Part shown: piece after piece, positions 56,165-64,000 of the stretch
How the letters are laid out: each line of letters starts with the position of its first letter
Numbering within the stretch: the first letter of the stretch is position 1
Assembly (NCBI GenBank): GCA_965224235.1
Contig: CBDCYP010000002.1
Coordinates: forward strand, 310,001-374,000
Length of the DNA stretch: 64,000 nt
Source of the DNA: G958295935 sp965224235
GTDB lineage: Bacteria > Chloroflexota > Dehalococcoidia > Lucifugimonadales > Lucifugimonadaceae
Direction: 5' to 3'
Notes under the pieces: model-generated
The model's database searches: none
Told to the model about the DNA's origin: nothing
Seen by the model: the letters and a program-made list of their open reading frames with translations, nothing else
Program-made: the position numbers and the translations under genes

Positions 56165-57664
56165 TCACTCCGCCCAATCGGCGAAGTGGCGCTTAAGCCT
56201 GGGGTAAAGCTGCCGGAAACGGGAATAGGCCCTGTCGTAGGACTCGGCCAACTCGGACCGCGGCTCTATGCTGTCGATCGGGCGTAGCCACGACACGCAA
56301 GCCTCAGGCACCGACGCAAAGCGCCCTCCCCCGACCGCGGCGAGAATCGTCGCCCCGTAAGGCGCCCCTCCTGACGGCCCCACCCTGACGACCGGCACGG
56401 CAAGAACGTCCGCCTGAATCTGCCGCCACACTGAACTACGCGCGCCCCCGCCTACCGCAACAATCTCTTTCGCATCGACACCCAACTTCCGTATCAACTC
56501 CAGGGAGTCGCGCAGCGCAAAGGTCACGCCTTCCATGATCGCCCGTGTGAGATGGCCGCGCCTGTGGCCGGTGTTAAGGCCGGAAAATGCCCCCCTGGCG
56601 TTCGAGTCGGCATGCGGCGTGCGCTCACCGGTCAGGTACGGCAGGAACGTCAACCCGTTTGCCCCGGGCGCAATCGCGGCCGCCTCAGCGATCAGTTCGT
56701 CATATTCGGGGAGCGAACCACCCGGCCCTACCAGCGTCTGCCTGAACCACCCAAGCGCCGCGCCGGCCGATAGCGCAACACCCATCAGGTACCACGTGTC
56801 GTCTACAGCGTGGTTGAACGAATGTATACGCATGCCAGGGTCGACGCGGGGCCGGTCGATCGGCGCAACCACTGCGCCCGAGGTACCTATCGAGGTCTGC
56901 ATGGATCCGAGTGTGACGACACCCGATCCAACCGCCGCTGCTGCGTTGTCGGCGGCGCCTCCCACGACCGGCGTTCCCCGTTTCAGGCCCAGCGCATCGG
57001 CCGCGGCGGCGGTCAGTGATCCGGTAATTTCAGACGAACCGAACACTGGCGGCAGCATCGCAGGATCCAACTGCAACCCCGTGATCATCTCCTCAGACCA
57101 GCGCCCCCGCTTCATGTCGAACAATAGCGTTCCGGCAGCGTCGGACGGCTCGGTAGCCAGGTCGCCGGTCATTATCAACCGCACGTAGTCCTTCGGCAGC
57201 AAAAGCGTGCACACCCTATCGAACAGTCGAGGCTCATGTTCCCGCATCCAGAGAAGCTTGGGCGCAGTGAATCCCTCCAGGGCGGGATTGCCCGCCAACC
57301 GCCGGAGTCCCGCTTTGCCCACCCGTTCAGTGATGAACTGGCACTGCGCCGTCGTTCGTACGTCGTTCCAGAGCATGGCAGGCCGGATCACTCGGTCGTC
57401 CTCGTCGAGCAACACCGAACTGTGCATCTGACCCGAAAGACCGATCGCCCTGATCTCCTGCACGCCAGCGGATCTCGTGGATGCCCGGACCGCATCTACC
57501 GCGCCATTCCACCAATCGCCCGGGTCCTGTTCCGACCAACCGGGCGAGGGCATCGAAACTTCGAGCGGCGACTCCGCCTCGCCGGCTACCGTCCCGTCCT
57601 CATCGACCACCAACGCCTTGACTGTGGTGGTGCCGACGTCTATTCCCAGGTAGTGTTCCAGCAT
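56165..57664 (-). CDS. xylB: Xylulokinase-like FGGY carbohydrate kinase
   Basis: 499 residues. The N-terminal phosphate loop is LGIDVGTTTVKALVVDEDG. AIGLSGQMHSSVLLDEDDRVIRPAMLWNDVRT is the xylulokinase pattern, and FLPYLTGERTPHADSNARGAFSGL and VAVGGGARSSVWRQIQADVLAVPV are the FGGY signatures. It phosphorylates xylulose or a similar ketose. It converges on the ceramidase-like gene and diverges from the mannonate dehydratase-like gene. Confidence 0.88.
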   Translation of the reverse strand: MLEHYLGIDVGTTTVKALVVDEDGTVAGEAESPLEVSMPSPGWSEQDPGDWWNGAVDAVRASTRSAGVQEIRAIGLSGQMHSSVLLDEDDRVIRPAMLWNDVRTTAQCQFITERVGKAGLRRLAGNPALEGFTAPKLLWMREHEPRLFDRVCTLLLPKDYVRLIMTGDLATEPSDAAGTLLFDMKRGRWSEEMITGLQLDPAMLPPVFGSSEITGSLTAAAADALGLKRGTPVVGGAADNAAAAVGSGVVTLGSMQTSIGTSGAVVAPIDRPRVDPGMRIHSFNHAVDDTWYLMGVALSAGAALGWFRQTLVGPGGSLPEYDELIAEAAAIAPGANGLTFLPYLTGERTPHADSNARGAFSGLNTGHRRGHLTRAIMEGVTFALRDSLELIRKLGVDAKEIVAVGGGARSSVWRQIQADVLAVPVVRVGPSGGAPYGATILAAVGGGRFASVPEACVSWLRPIDSIEPRSELAESYDRAYSRFRQLYPRLKRHFADWAE

Positions 57665-57842
57665 CGCTTTCTCCTCGGCTGGAAACTACGGTAGCGGCGC
57701 GACAAGGTCAAGGAACCAGCCAGCGGCGCGTTGACACCCGACGCCTGCCGTCCCTATGCTCGGCGGGGTAAGACAGCCAGCAACAATTGCACTGCCCGGC
57801 CGATCAGGTCCAGGCTTATTGACCGCGAAAGGTGGTTTCTCC

Positions 57843-58823
57843 ATGTACGTCGGAACCCAGTTCGGTGCGCGCCACGAAACAGACATCCGGCAGATGGCCC
57901 AACTCGGAATCGAGCACGTGGACATCACGCCCGCGGAGCATTGGACCGAGTGGACGGTCGACTTGCTCACCTCGCTGCGGGAGAAGTACGCAAAGCACGG
58001 CATCAACGTCGAGACGATGCATTCGCCTCTCGGCTCCCGCGACGCGTTCCACAACGACATGACTCACGTCTTCCTGGGCCCCAGCGACGATAAGGAGCGA
58101 GAGCTCGATGGCCTGTGCGAACTCATCCGCATGGCGTCCGAATCGGGCCTGCGCGGCTTGCTCTATAACATCACCATACTCGGCCACATGAGAACAGGGC
58201 CGCGCTACGGGCGCGGTGGCGCCAAATTGTCGTCGTTTAAGTACGAGGACCTCGACCAGACGCTGCCTGAATTTGAAGGGGGAGCGGCCGATGCCGACAC
58301 GATGTGGGAGCGCATCGAATACTTCCTGAGCCGCGTCGTGCCAGCCGCCACTGAATACAAACTCCAGTTGGCCTGCCACCCGCAGGATCCAGGAATCAAG
58401 GACAACGAATATCGTGGAGTGGCCCGCGTCATGGGAACGGTGGAGGGCCTGAAGAAACTCGTGGCTATGCACGAGAGCCCGTACCACGGGCTGAACTTCT
58501 GCCAGGGTACCGTCTCAGAGATGCTGGAGCGACCCGGTGAGGAGATCTACGACATCATCCGGTACTTCGGCAGCCGGAAGAAGATATTCAACGTTCACTT
58601 CCGCAACATCAAAGGCGGAGTCCTAGATTTCGTAGAGGTGTTCCCCGACGAGGGCGACGTCGACATGCTGAAGGCCATCCGCACGTACAAGGAAGTTGAC
58701 TACCCGTACATGCTCATGCCCGACCACGTTCCCGACATCAACGGCGACGAAGCGCAACGGGTGGGATTCGCATATTGCTACGGATATATCCACGCCATGA
58801 TTCAGGCCGCAAACTCAGATTGA
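57843..58823 (+). CDS. Mannonate dehydratase (UxuA)-like TIM-barrel protein
   Basis: 326 residues from the ATG at 57843 (AAAGGTGG upstream). An in-frame start at 57756 adds residues with no homology. LACHPQDPG, the metal-ligand segment HGLNFCQGTVSEM, IFNVHFRNIKGG and MLMPDHVPDINGD match the mannonate dehydratase family within the xylose isomerase-like superfamily. The role would be hexuronate breakdown, fitting a sugar kinase gene next door. The sequence is shorter than E. coli UxuA, so other sugar acids are possible. Confidence 0.82.
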   Translation: MYVGTQFGARHETDIRQMAQLGIEHVDITPAEHWTEWTVDLLTSLREKYAKHGINVETMHSPLGSRDAFHNDMTHVFLGPSDDKERELDGLCELIRMASESGLRGLLYNITILGHMRTGPRYGRGGAKLSSFKYEDLDQTLPEFEGGAADADTMWERIEYFLSRVVPAATEYKLQLACHPQDPGIKDNEYRGVARVMGTVEGLKKLVAMHESPYHGLNFCQGTVSEMLERPGEEIYDIIRYFGSRKKIFNVHFRNIKGGVLDFVEVFPDEGDVDMLKAIRTYKEVDYPYMLMPDHVPDINGDEAQRVGFAYCYGYIHAMIQAANSD

Positions 58824-58922
58824 TCGTCCAATGCTGCGGGGATTCAAGACGCGCGGCCAGGTCGCGTGCACACCGGAGTAATTGACGGAGCAGATACAGA
58901 CAAGAAAACAGGGAGTGAAGAC

Positions 58923-59303
58923 ATGACTATTAAACCCGTGGTGCGAAACTGGCGCCAGGTCACACCGTACGTGGGCCACGAGTCTGCCATCATCTGGCCG
59001 ATCTTCCGAGGCGGCGAGGACACCGCTGAGCTATCGCATGAAGAAGCGCCGATGCTGGACATGGTGGGCTTCACGATCCACCGGATGCAGGGCGGCAGAT
59101 CCGGCGACTACCACGATCACGAAGATCTCGAGCAGGTCTACTACTTCACCTCGGGCCGCGGAAAGATGAAGCTCGACGGCGAGATACACGAAGTCCGGGA
59201 CGGGGACGCCGTACACATCCCGCCCAAGGTAAAACACCAACTGATAAACGACTCAGACGACTGGATCGAACACCTGTTGGTCACAGCCCCCGTCCGCTCG
59301 TAG
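58923..59303 (+). CDS. Single-domain cupin protein
   Basis: 126 residues from the ATG at 58923, with AGGGAGTG upstream. Motifs are YHDHEDLEQVYYFTSGRGKM (His, His, Glu ligands) and GDAVHIPPKVKHQLIN (His). It follows the mannonate dehydratase-like gene by 99 bases in the same direction and may act in the same sugar-acid pathway, for example as an isomerase or lyase. This is inference from position. Confidence 0.8.
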   Translation: MTIKPVVRNWRQVTPYVGHESAIIWPIFRGGEDTAELSHEEAPMLDMVGFTIHRMQGGRSGDYHDHEDLEQVYYFTSGRGKMKLDGEIHEVRDGDAVHIPPKVKHQLINDSDDWIEHLLVTAPVRS

Positions 59304-60011
59304 CAGTCTACGTTCCGAGTCCTTGATCAAATCGAAAATCTCGCGTCGGCCAAGGCTTGTTCATACCAGCATGTACGTGTTCCTCCCCTTGGACCGGCGT
59401 TCCAAGACGGATCGCAGCGCTGGACTCACAATTCTGCAAGGGAACTACATACAGTTTTATCCAAGGCGGCGGGACGCGAAGGCAGCTCCGAATTACCTAA
59501 CATCTACACGAATGACAAGGCCCAAGTCGCACCCCGGGCCATGAAGCGGGGCGGGAAGCCCATGAGGAGACGGCCGTATAATACAAACGCCGCCAATTCT
59601 CACAAGGCGGCGTCTGAACCGGTGGAAACCGATAGCCGAACAGCTAAAGATTACGCTGGGAAGCCTGTGATTAATTCCCCTGAAACCGCCTAATTGAGAC
59701 CGATTTCAAAGTTAAATTGAGACCGAAAACCGCGGGTTCCGCAATAAAATCACAAGCTCTGGGGGTTAGAAGTGTGTCAATGGCAGTTCCTGCCGGACAA
59801 GCGCCGGGAGCGCTGCGACGCCTAGACCTCCTGAATTCACTCACCCCGAACTACTCTACATGGCGATGGCTGCCACGCCGCTGTTCCGCCGGTTGATGGG
59901 GTTCTATCTGTCCTGCCGGGCGGTTCAGCCCCTGGCCTACATCCGAGGGATACAGGCCGCGCTGGACCGCACCAAACCATGTCAGCTAGCGCCATTCCAA
60001 GGACCGCGCAT
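59304..60011. other. Gene-poor stretch before the protease module
   Basis: No gene is recognised. A TATAAT sequence (59577-59582) without a matching -35 precedes a hairpin ACGCCGCC/GGCGGCGT (59587-59613). Copy 1 of the 87-base repeat is at 59667-59753. A 51-codon open frame at about 59859-60014 (plus) begins MAMAATPLFRRLMG and has no recognised domain. Confidence 0.45.
59667..59753 (+). repeat. 87-bp dispersed direct repeat, copy 1
   Basis: It begins GTGATTAA and ends AATAAAATCAC, so its ends are short inverted repeats. Inside are two ATTGAGACC units 23-24 bases apart. By eye about four-fifths of the bases match copy 2 at 63215-63302 in the same orientation. The paired internal motifs resemble transposase-binding ends of insertion elements, but no transposase is present. 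Confidence 0.7.
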
Positions 60012-61980
60012 CTAGCCAGGACCTGTGTGGGCGTAGACCCACCGGGTTTCTGCGTTCCCGTAGTTAGACGTCCTCTTCTGTTCCTTCTCCCATTCGGATA
60101 TCGCGCCTATCTGGCGGACGGCGCCGGTGTCGAGCCAGTCGCCCCATACTTCGGGCTCGGGGTCCGAGATCCAGCGAGTCTGGGTGTTCCCCAAATTACT
60201 CAGACGGGATTCCTCCGCCTTCCTGGTGAGTCCGCTCCCGCGGTACTTCCCGGTACGTGACCACAAGCCCCAGTCATCCTCGGGAGCCGAGACCCAACGG
60301 GTCTGGATGTTCCCCAAATTGCTCGACTGTGACTCCTCAGCCTCCCGGCCGGAACCGCTACCGCGATACTTTCCGGTGCGGGACCATGAGCCCCACGTCT
60401 CCGGGGTGGGAGTCAACTCCACCGCGATCTTCACCCTGTCGTCGGAACTGGCGCCATGATTGTCCATCACGGTCAGCCTGAACCAGAGGTTGGCGGGTTC
60501 GGACGGAGAGTTGAACGACGTCACCGGAGCCGTATGGTCGTAGAGCCTCACTGTCGGACCGCGCCATCGGGTCCAGAGGTATGTCAACGTGTCGTCTTGA
60601 TCGGGGTCTGAGCCCGAGCCCGACAACTCCACGAGGGAGTTGATCCCTACGGACTGGTTCGGACCAGCTTCAGCCTCCGGGGCGCGGTTCTGCACGGTAA
60701 CGGTGACGTCATCCGAATCCTGCACGCCGCGGCTGTTCGTAGCGGTCAGGCGGAATTTCAGCAAGGCAGCCCCATTGGGCGCGGTGAATCCTGTGGTCGA
60801 TGCCGCCAGCGAGTCCAGGTTCACTCGTGGGCCGCCCGGCAGCTGCTCCCATTTCCACGTGAGGCCGGTCCGTCGGGTGTTCTCAGACCCATTCAGGGTT
60901 ACGACCTCACCCGTATTGACGGTCTGATCGGGGCCGGCATTCGCGCTCAAGACTTCGTTCGTAACCCACACCTTTACTTCGTCGGCTGCGGTCTCGCCAT
61001 ATGGGTCCTGGACGGTCAACCTGAACGCCAGCTCCGTCGCCCCTGCGGGGACGGTGAACGTAGGCTTCGCGGTATTCGTGCCACTCAGCTGAACAGTGGG
61101 CTGTCCGGCCGCGGCGAGCTGCTCCCATCGGTACGCCAGATTGTCCCCATCAGAATCAAGGCTGCCAGAACCGTCCAGCATGACGACAGAGCCGGGCCGG
61201 ACAGCCTGCTCGGGGCCCGCGTCCGCCTCCGGGGTATCGTTGCCGAACGTGATGCCCAGATGCTCCTGCGCTACCGACGCGGGAAACGCCAGAACCTTCC
61301 GGCGGGACACATCAGCAGCGATTGCAATGCAGACCATCCGATATTCGCCATTCCCCAGATCCAACAGACACGGCGCGCCTGAGTCGCCAAGTACCACTTT
61401 CTTGCCGGTATAGTTGAGTTCCACCACTCCATTGAGGCCGTAGTCGCCATTAATGTACGTGTGATTAAGGCCAGTGACCGTCACGGTCCTTTCGCCTGAA
61501 GAGTTTCCCAACACCGTGAGGGTCATTTGCTCCGTCGGCTCCGCCGTTCCACTCCGGATCTTCCGGTCGCCGCTGTGGGATGCGCCAGCATTGCTGTCAT
61601 AGAGCTTGAAATCCGCCGCTACGCCACTGAGCAGCTCACACATCGCCACATCCGCGGTATTCTGGAATTCTCCCTCTTTGGTGAGCTCACGCGTCAGCGG
61701 CGACCACCTCAATGCCGTCCCCACCTTCTTGTCACTCCTATAGGAACCCCCGGTACATCACTTCATCACCGACGGGATTGCGATATCCGTCGCTATCCGT
61801 CAAGCCAGCCATGACGTGCATGTTCGTCACCAGCATCTTCACGCCATCCGAGTTGCGCTTCGCGACGCCTGTTAGGGTTCCGGCGCTGACCGCTTCGATC
61901 AGTCCGCGGCCCTTGTCCCTTCCGCTTAAGATTTGTATCCCGGCAACGATAGGCGGTTGCTGACTGTCGGGTGAACTCAT
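60012..61980 (-). pseudogene. Trypsin-like (Nal1-type) protease with three PKD/REJ domains and C-terminal repeats, frameshifted
   Basis: The N-terminal frame (61738-61980) has GTLTGVAKRNSDGVKMLVTN followed by the catalytic His (residue 55, in MHVMAG). After YRG at a run of five G (about 61748-61753) it slips. Dropping one G restores SYRSDKKVGTALRW and the second frame (to 60012), which has Asp in NTADVAMCEL and Ser in GDSGAPCLLD. Three PKD/REJ-like beta domains follow, each starting about NAGPDQTV, and then three tandem repeats. No signal peptide is visible. The single-base lesion could be a real mutation, phase variation or a sequencing error. The rest of the gene looks well preserved. Confidence 0.75.
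60015..60401 (-). repeat. Three tandem coding repeats (about 41-47 codons each)
   Basis: Units start WGSW, WGLW and WGDW and end GNIQTRWV, GNTQTRWI and GNAETRWV, with TGKYRGSG in the first two. The DNA repeats too. The pattern suggests small surface or carbohydrate-binding modules at the end of the protease. Confidence 0.8.
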
Positions 61981-61982
61981 GA

Positions 61983-62960
61983 CTATCCTTTCGTTGCCCA
62001 GAATCCGCGGCGCTTCCGCCGCGGGCGATAGTATTCATCAGGTCCTCTTGGCCGGAACTGAACCGGCACGCCGTGCAGGCAGTCAGGTATGCGGTCCCCG
62101 GCCTGCAATGCGCTCTGGTCCTGGTAGACCTCGATGATGATGCCCCATGTTTCGAGATCCTCCCCGTCATCGCCCTGTAAATTCCCATATGAGACGTCAT
62201 GGACATTGGGATGACACATCAGACGACTTTTATATCTCTTCATGATCTCATACCCGTGCTTCTCCGCCGCCCGGGCTTGGACGTCCGGGCTTCCACAGTC
62301 CCCCACCTTCATCAGGTTCTTATTACCCAGCCAGGGCGATGAACCCTTGCCGGCAAGCGATATGAGCGGCCCAGGCCTGCACCAGACCCCTTTGTCCCAG
62401 CGCCGCTCATGGAAGGGCCGGACGGTAGTGACGTCCACCCGTAGAGGACCCGTGACGAGCACGCCCTCCGGTTCTCCAAGGTCCAGTGCGCCATGCACGA
62501 GGTAGACGCCGGGAGGCACGGGCCGTTCCTCCTGGTCAATCAATTGCCACGAAGCAAAGAACCTCTTCTCGGAGAATGGGTAAAAAATATGATTGTAACC
62601 CTCGAAGTCCACTGATTTCGCCGAACGCCAGACCACCTCGCATTCGGGCGTCGTGACGACGAAACCTTGAGGTGGACCATTGAGGAGAAGCAGCTCGTGG
62701 ATGTCGAGTGTGGGGTTCTTCACCACCACCGCCATACCCACTCGCTCACCGACCTCACTGATCCAGGCGTCCATCCAGTAGTTGAGCAGCCCCATGTGAG
62801 GCTCATCCTCCGACGACAGCACGGACAAATACTCAAACCACTCACTGGGGTCGCACGGCCTCTCCTTCTCGGCCACGTGCCGGCCAGCCGTGCATCCCAA
62901 CGCCGCCAGAATCGCCAGCGCCCCCACTAACCGCCAAGTGACTCCTACTAATCCCGACAC
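61983..62960 (-). CDS. Lipoprotein with BsuPI-like region and detached Nal1-protease leader-like domain
   Basis: 325 residues. The lipobox is AALGC (Cys 23). Residues about 75-185 contain VVWRSAKSVDFE and FASWQLIDQEERPVPPGVYLVHGAL, resembling the BsuPI intracellular proteinase-inhibitor domain. Residues about 245-310 (SRLMCHPNVHDVSYGN, IIIEVYQ, DRIPDCLHGVPVQF) resemble the propeptide-like region that normally precedes the catalytic domain in Nal1-type proteases. The protease gene begins 2 bases after this stop, so the two are translationally coupled. I infer a chaperone or inhibitor role. Domain matches are from pattern only. Confidence 0.6.
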   Translation of the reverse strand: MSGLVGVTWRLVGALAILAALGCTAGRHVAEKERPCDPSEWFEYLSVLSSEDEPHMGLLNYWMDAWISEVGERVGMAVVVKNPTLDIHELLLLNGPPQGFVVTTPECEVVWRSAKSVDFEGYNHIFYPFSEKRFFASWQLIDQEERPVPPGVYLVHGALDLGEPEGVLVTGPLRVDVTTVRPFHERRWDKGVWCRPGPLISLAGKGSSPWLGNKNLMKVGDCGSPDVQARAAEKHGYEIMKRYKSRLMCHPNVHDVSYGNLQGDDGEDLETWGIIIEVYQDQSALQAGDRIPDCLHGVPVQFRPRGPDEYYRPRRKRRGFWATKG

Positions 62961-63446
62961 CCTATGCGCCTCGCCTCGGTAGAGCCGCGTAAACTGTCGT
63001 CACACGGCACGACTGCTTTGACATTTCCCTGGAGCCCCTTGCCGAACACGCTGTCGAGATCGGGCAGGTCGCGGCGCCACTCTCCACTATGGAGGCGGTC
63101 GGAGCGTACCCATGGGCAATCCATCAGGTGATACCTGGCGATCCGGTTGACGAAGTTGAGATATACGGCGTAATACATTATTCCGAACCTCTTGAGTCAT
63201 CTCCCTGAGAGGCCGTGATTAAATCCCTCCGAGCCATTTTATTGAGACCGTTTCCAAAGCTGAATTGAGACTGAAGACCCGCAGGATTCACAATAAAATC
63301 ACAACGTCTTGCGGATGTCGGCTCTTGGCTTTGGCCATATTGGTGGACTAGACGGCCGCCCCGTGCGCCGGTTATTCGGCCTGTAAGCTTGCCCGACCAG
63401 CCAATGATATTATTTGAACTTACGCTGACGGTGCGGGGAGGGATCC
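62961..63446. other. Gap with repeat copy 2
   Basis: Apart from the repeat at 63215-63302, I recognise nothing. A 76-codon minus-strand frame (62948-63178) overlaps the lipoprotein start and has no recognised domain. The promoter of the protease module should lie here. Confidence 0.4.
63215..63302 (+). repeat. 88-bp dispersed direct repeat, copy 2
   Basis: Same orientation and same ends (GTGATTAA and AATAAAATCAC) as copy 1 at 59667-59753, with two internal TTGAGAC units. The 3.5-kb block between the copies contains only the protease module. Confidence 0.7.
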
Positions 63447-64000
63447 ATGAGAAAGCCGCCGATCGTAACCAAAATCGAAACGACCCAATTCAAGTTTGAC
63501 GTGCCGGACGCGGCGGTGCACCCCGTCGGAGGGCAACTCACCTACACCCCCGGCGCAAAAGTTACGCGCACTGCCAGGGTGGTCAGGGTTTTTACCGACC
63601 AGGGCATCGTGGGCGAATACCTCGGTGGCAGCGAGTCGGAGCACGCGGCCTTTGCGCAGTTCGCGTCGTGGCTGATCGGCCGCAACGCGCTGGCCCGTGA
63701 AGCCTTCTACAACCGGGCCAAGCACATCTTGAAGCAGACGGCCCGCATGGGGCTGAGTCAGGTCGACGTCGCCCTGTGGGACATCGCAGGAAAGTACTAC
63801 GACGCACCCGTGTACGAGCTGCTTGGCGAATACAGAAAAGACCTTCCCTGCTACGCCTCGACTACGATCGGCGACGAATCCCCGGACGGCCTCGGCTCTC
63901 CCGAGGCGTACGCCGATTTCGCGCAACAGTGCCTCGAGATGGGCTACCCGGCATTCAAGATTCACACATGGCGTGAAGCCCCTCTCAGCCGGCACATCGC
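63447..64000 (+). CDS. Mandelate racemase/muconate lactonizing enzyme family protein (cut by window edge)
   Basis: The open frame runs from the ATG at 63447 (GGGGAGGG upstream) to the window end, at least 184 residues. The N-terminal capping domain is visible (RVVRVFTDQGIVGEYLGGS), then QVDVALWDIAGKYYDAPVYELLG and the start of the barrel with YPAFKIHTW, where the Lys is a likely catalytic base position. It is an enolase-superfamily enzyme acting on a carboxylate. SAR202-type genomes are known to carry many of these. The 3' half is outside the window. Confidence 0.88.
   Translation, partial: MRKPPIVTKIETTQFKFDVPDAAVHPVGGQLTYTPGAKVTRTARVVRVFTDQGIVGEYLGGSESEHAAFAQFASWLIGRNALAREAFYNRAKHILKQTARMGLSQVDVALWDIAGKYYDAPVYELLGEYRKDLPCYASTTIGDESPDGLGSPEAYADFAQQCLEMGYPAFKIHTWREAPLSRHI

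Noticed and set aside
59620..59690. Possible riboswitch-like segment (GGTGGAAACC and following)
   Set aside because: I could not match it to the conserved core of any riboswitch class. It lies partly in the dispersed repeat.
59667..63302. CRISPR array
   Set aside because: Only two repeat copies about 3.5 kb apart exist, and there are no regular short repeats with spacers anywhere in the window.

Overview
The window looks like chromosomal DNA from an uncultured, GC-rich Chloroflexota bacterium of the Dehalococcoidia/SAR202 kind. This is an inference from several things seen here: a 16S rRNA gene with no 23S or 5S behind it, TTG start codons on several genes, lipoprotein oligopeptide-type binding proteins with Val/Glu-rich tandem-repeat linkers, an enolase-superfamily gene, a sulfatase, and a phosphatidylinositol-type lipid operon. 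No phylogenetic computation was possible.

Region 1 (1-10.5 kb) is accessory DNA. It holds the 3' end of a Type ISP restriction-modification gene, a mosaic gene remnant, an intact beta-class adenine methyltransferase fused to a nuclease-like domain, a YHS-domain protein and a c-type cytochrome lipoprotein. An SbcD/SbcC-like nuclease-ATPase pair follows. It is flanked by two diverged direct repeats of the 3' end of a broken polyol dehydrogenase gene. Next come a decayed SF1 helicase/nuclease gene and tRNA-Ile(GAU). A partial copy of the 3' half of that tRNA lies about 2.2 kb away and resembles an attachment-site scar.

Region 2 (10.5-13.1 kb) is a stand-alone 16S rRNA unit on the minus strand with a visible promoter, a long leader/trailer processing stem and a terminator. 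Region 3 (13.3-18.8 kb) is a forward cluster for the methyl cycle: rhodanese, PfkB kinase (possibly adenosine kinase), S-adenosylhomocysteinase, MetK and a phosphohexomutase. A BglII-like restriction enzyme with an MT-A70 methyltransferase and a DUF2461 protein follow.

Region 4 (21-29.3 kb) has two oligopeptide-type permeases, a sulfatase, a solute-binding protein, MTA phosphorylase and a quinone oxidoreductase. Region 5 (29.4-35.5 kb) has tRNA genes, an amt-glnB operon, a second decayed amt, an amidohydrolase and a dienelactone hydrolase. Region 6 (35.6-45 kb) has two secreted or lipid-anchored HExxH metalloproteases, an ino1-pimA-like-pgsA-like operon and a gamma-glutamyltransferase. Region 7 (45-50.5 kb) is a binding protein-permease-permease operon, prfB with its programmed frameshift site, and tRNA-Pro.

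Region 8 (50.6-59.3 kb) is catabolic and accessory: cupins, an MFS carrier, an NHL-type propeller, an S51 peptidase, a ceramidase-like protein, xylulokinase and a mannonate dehydratase-like protein. Region 9 (59.3-63.4 kb) is a two-gene module. A lipoprotein with a BsuPI-like region and what looks like a detached Nal1-type propeptide is followed 2 bp later by a frameshifted trypsin-like protease with PKD/REJ domains and C-terminal tandem repeats. An 87-88 bp direct repeat lies on each side of the module. The window ends inside an enolase-superfamily gene.
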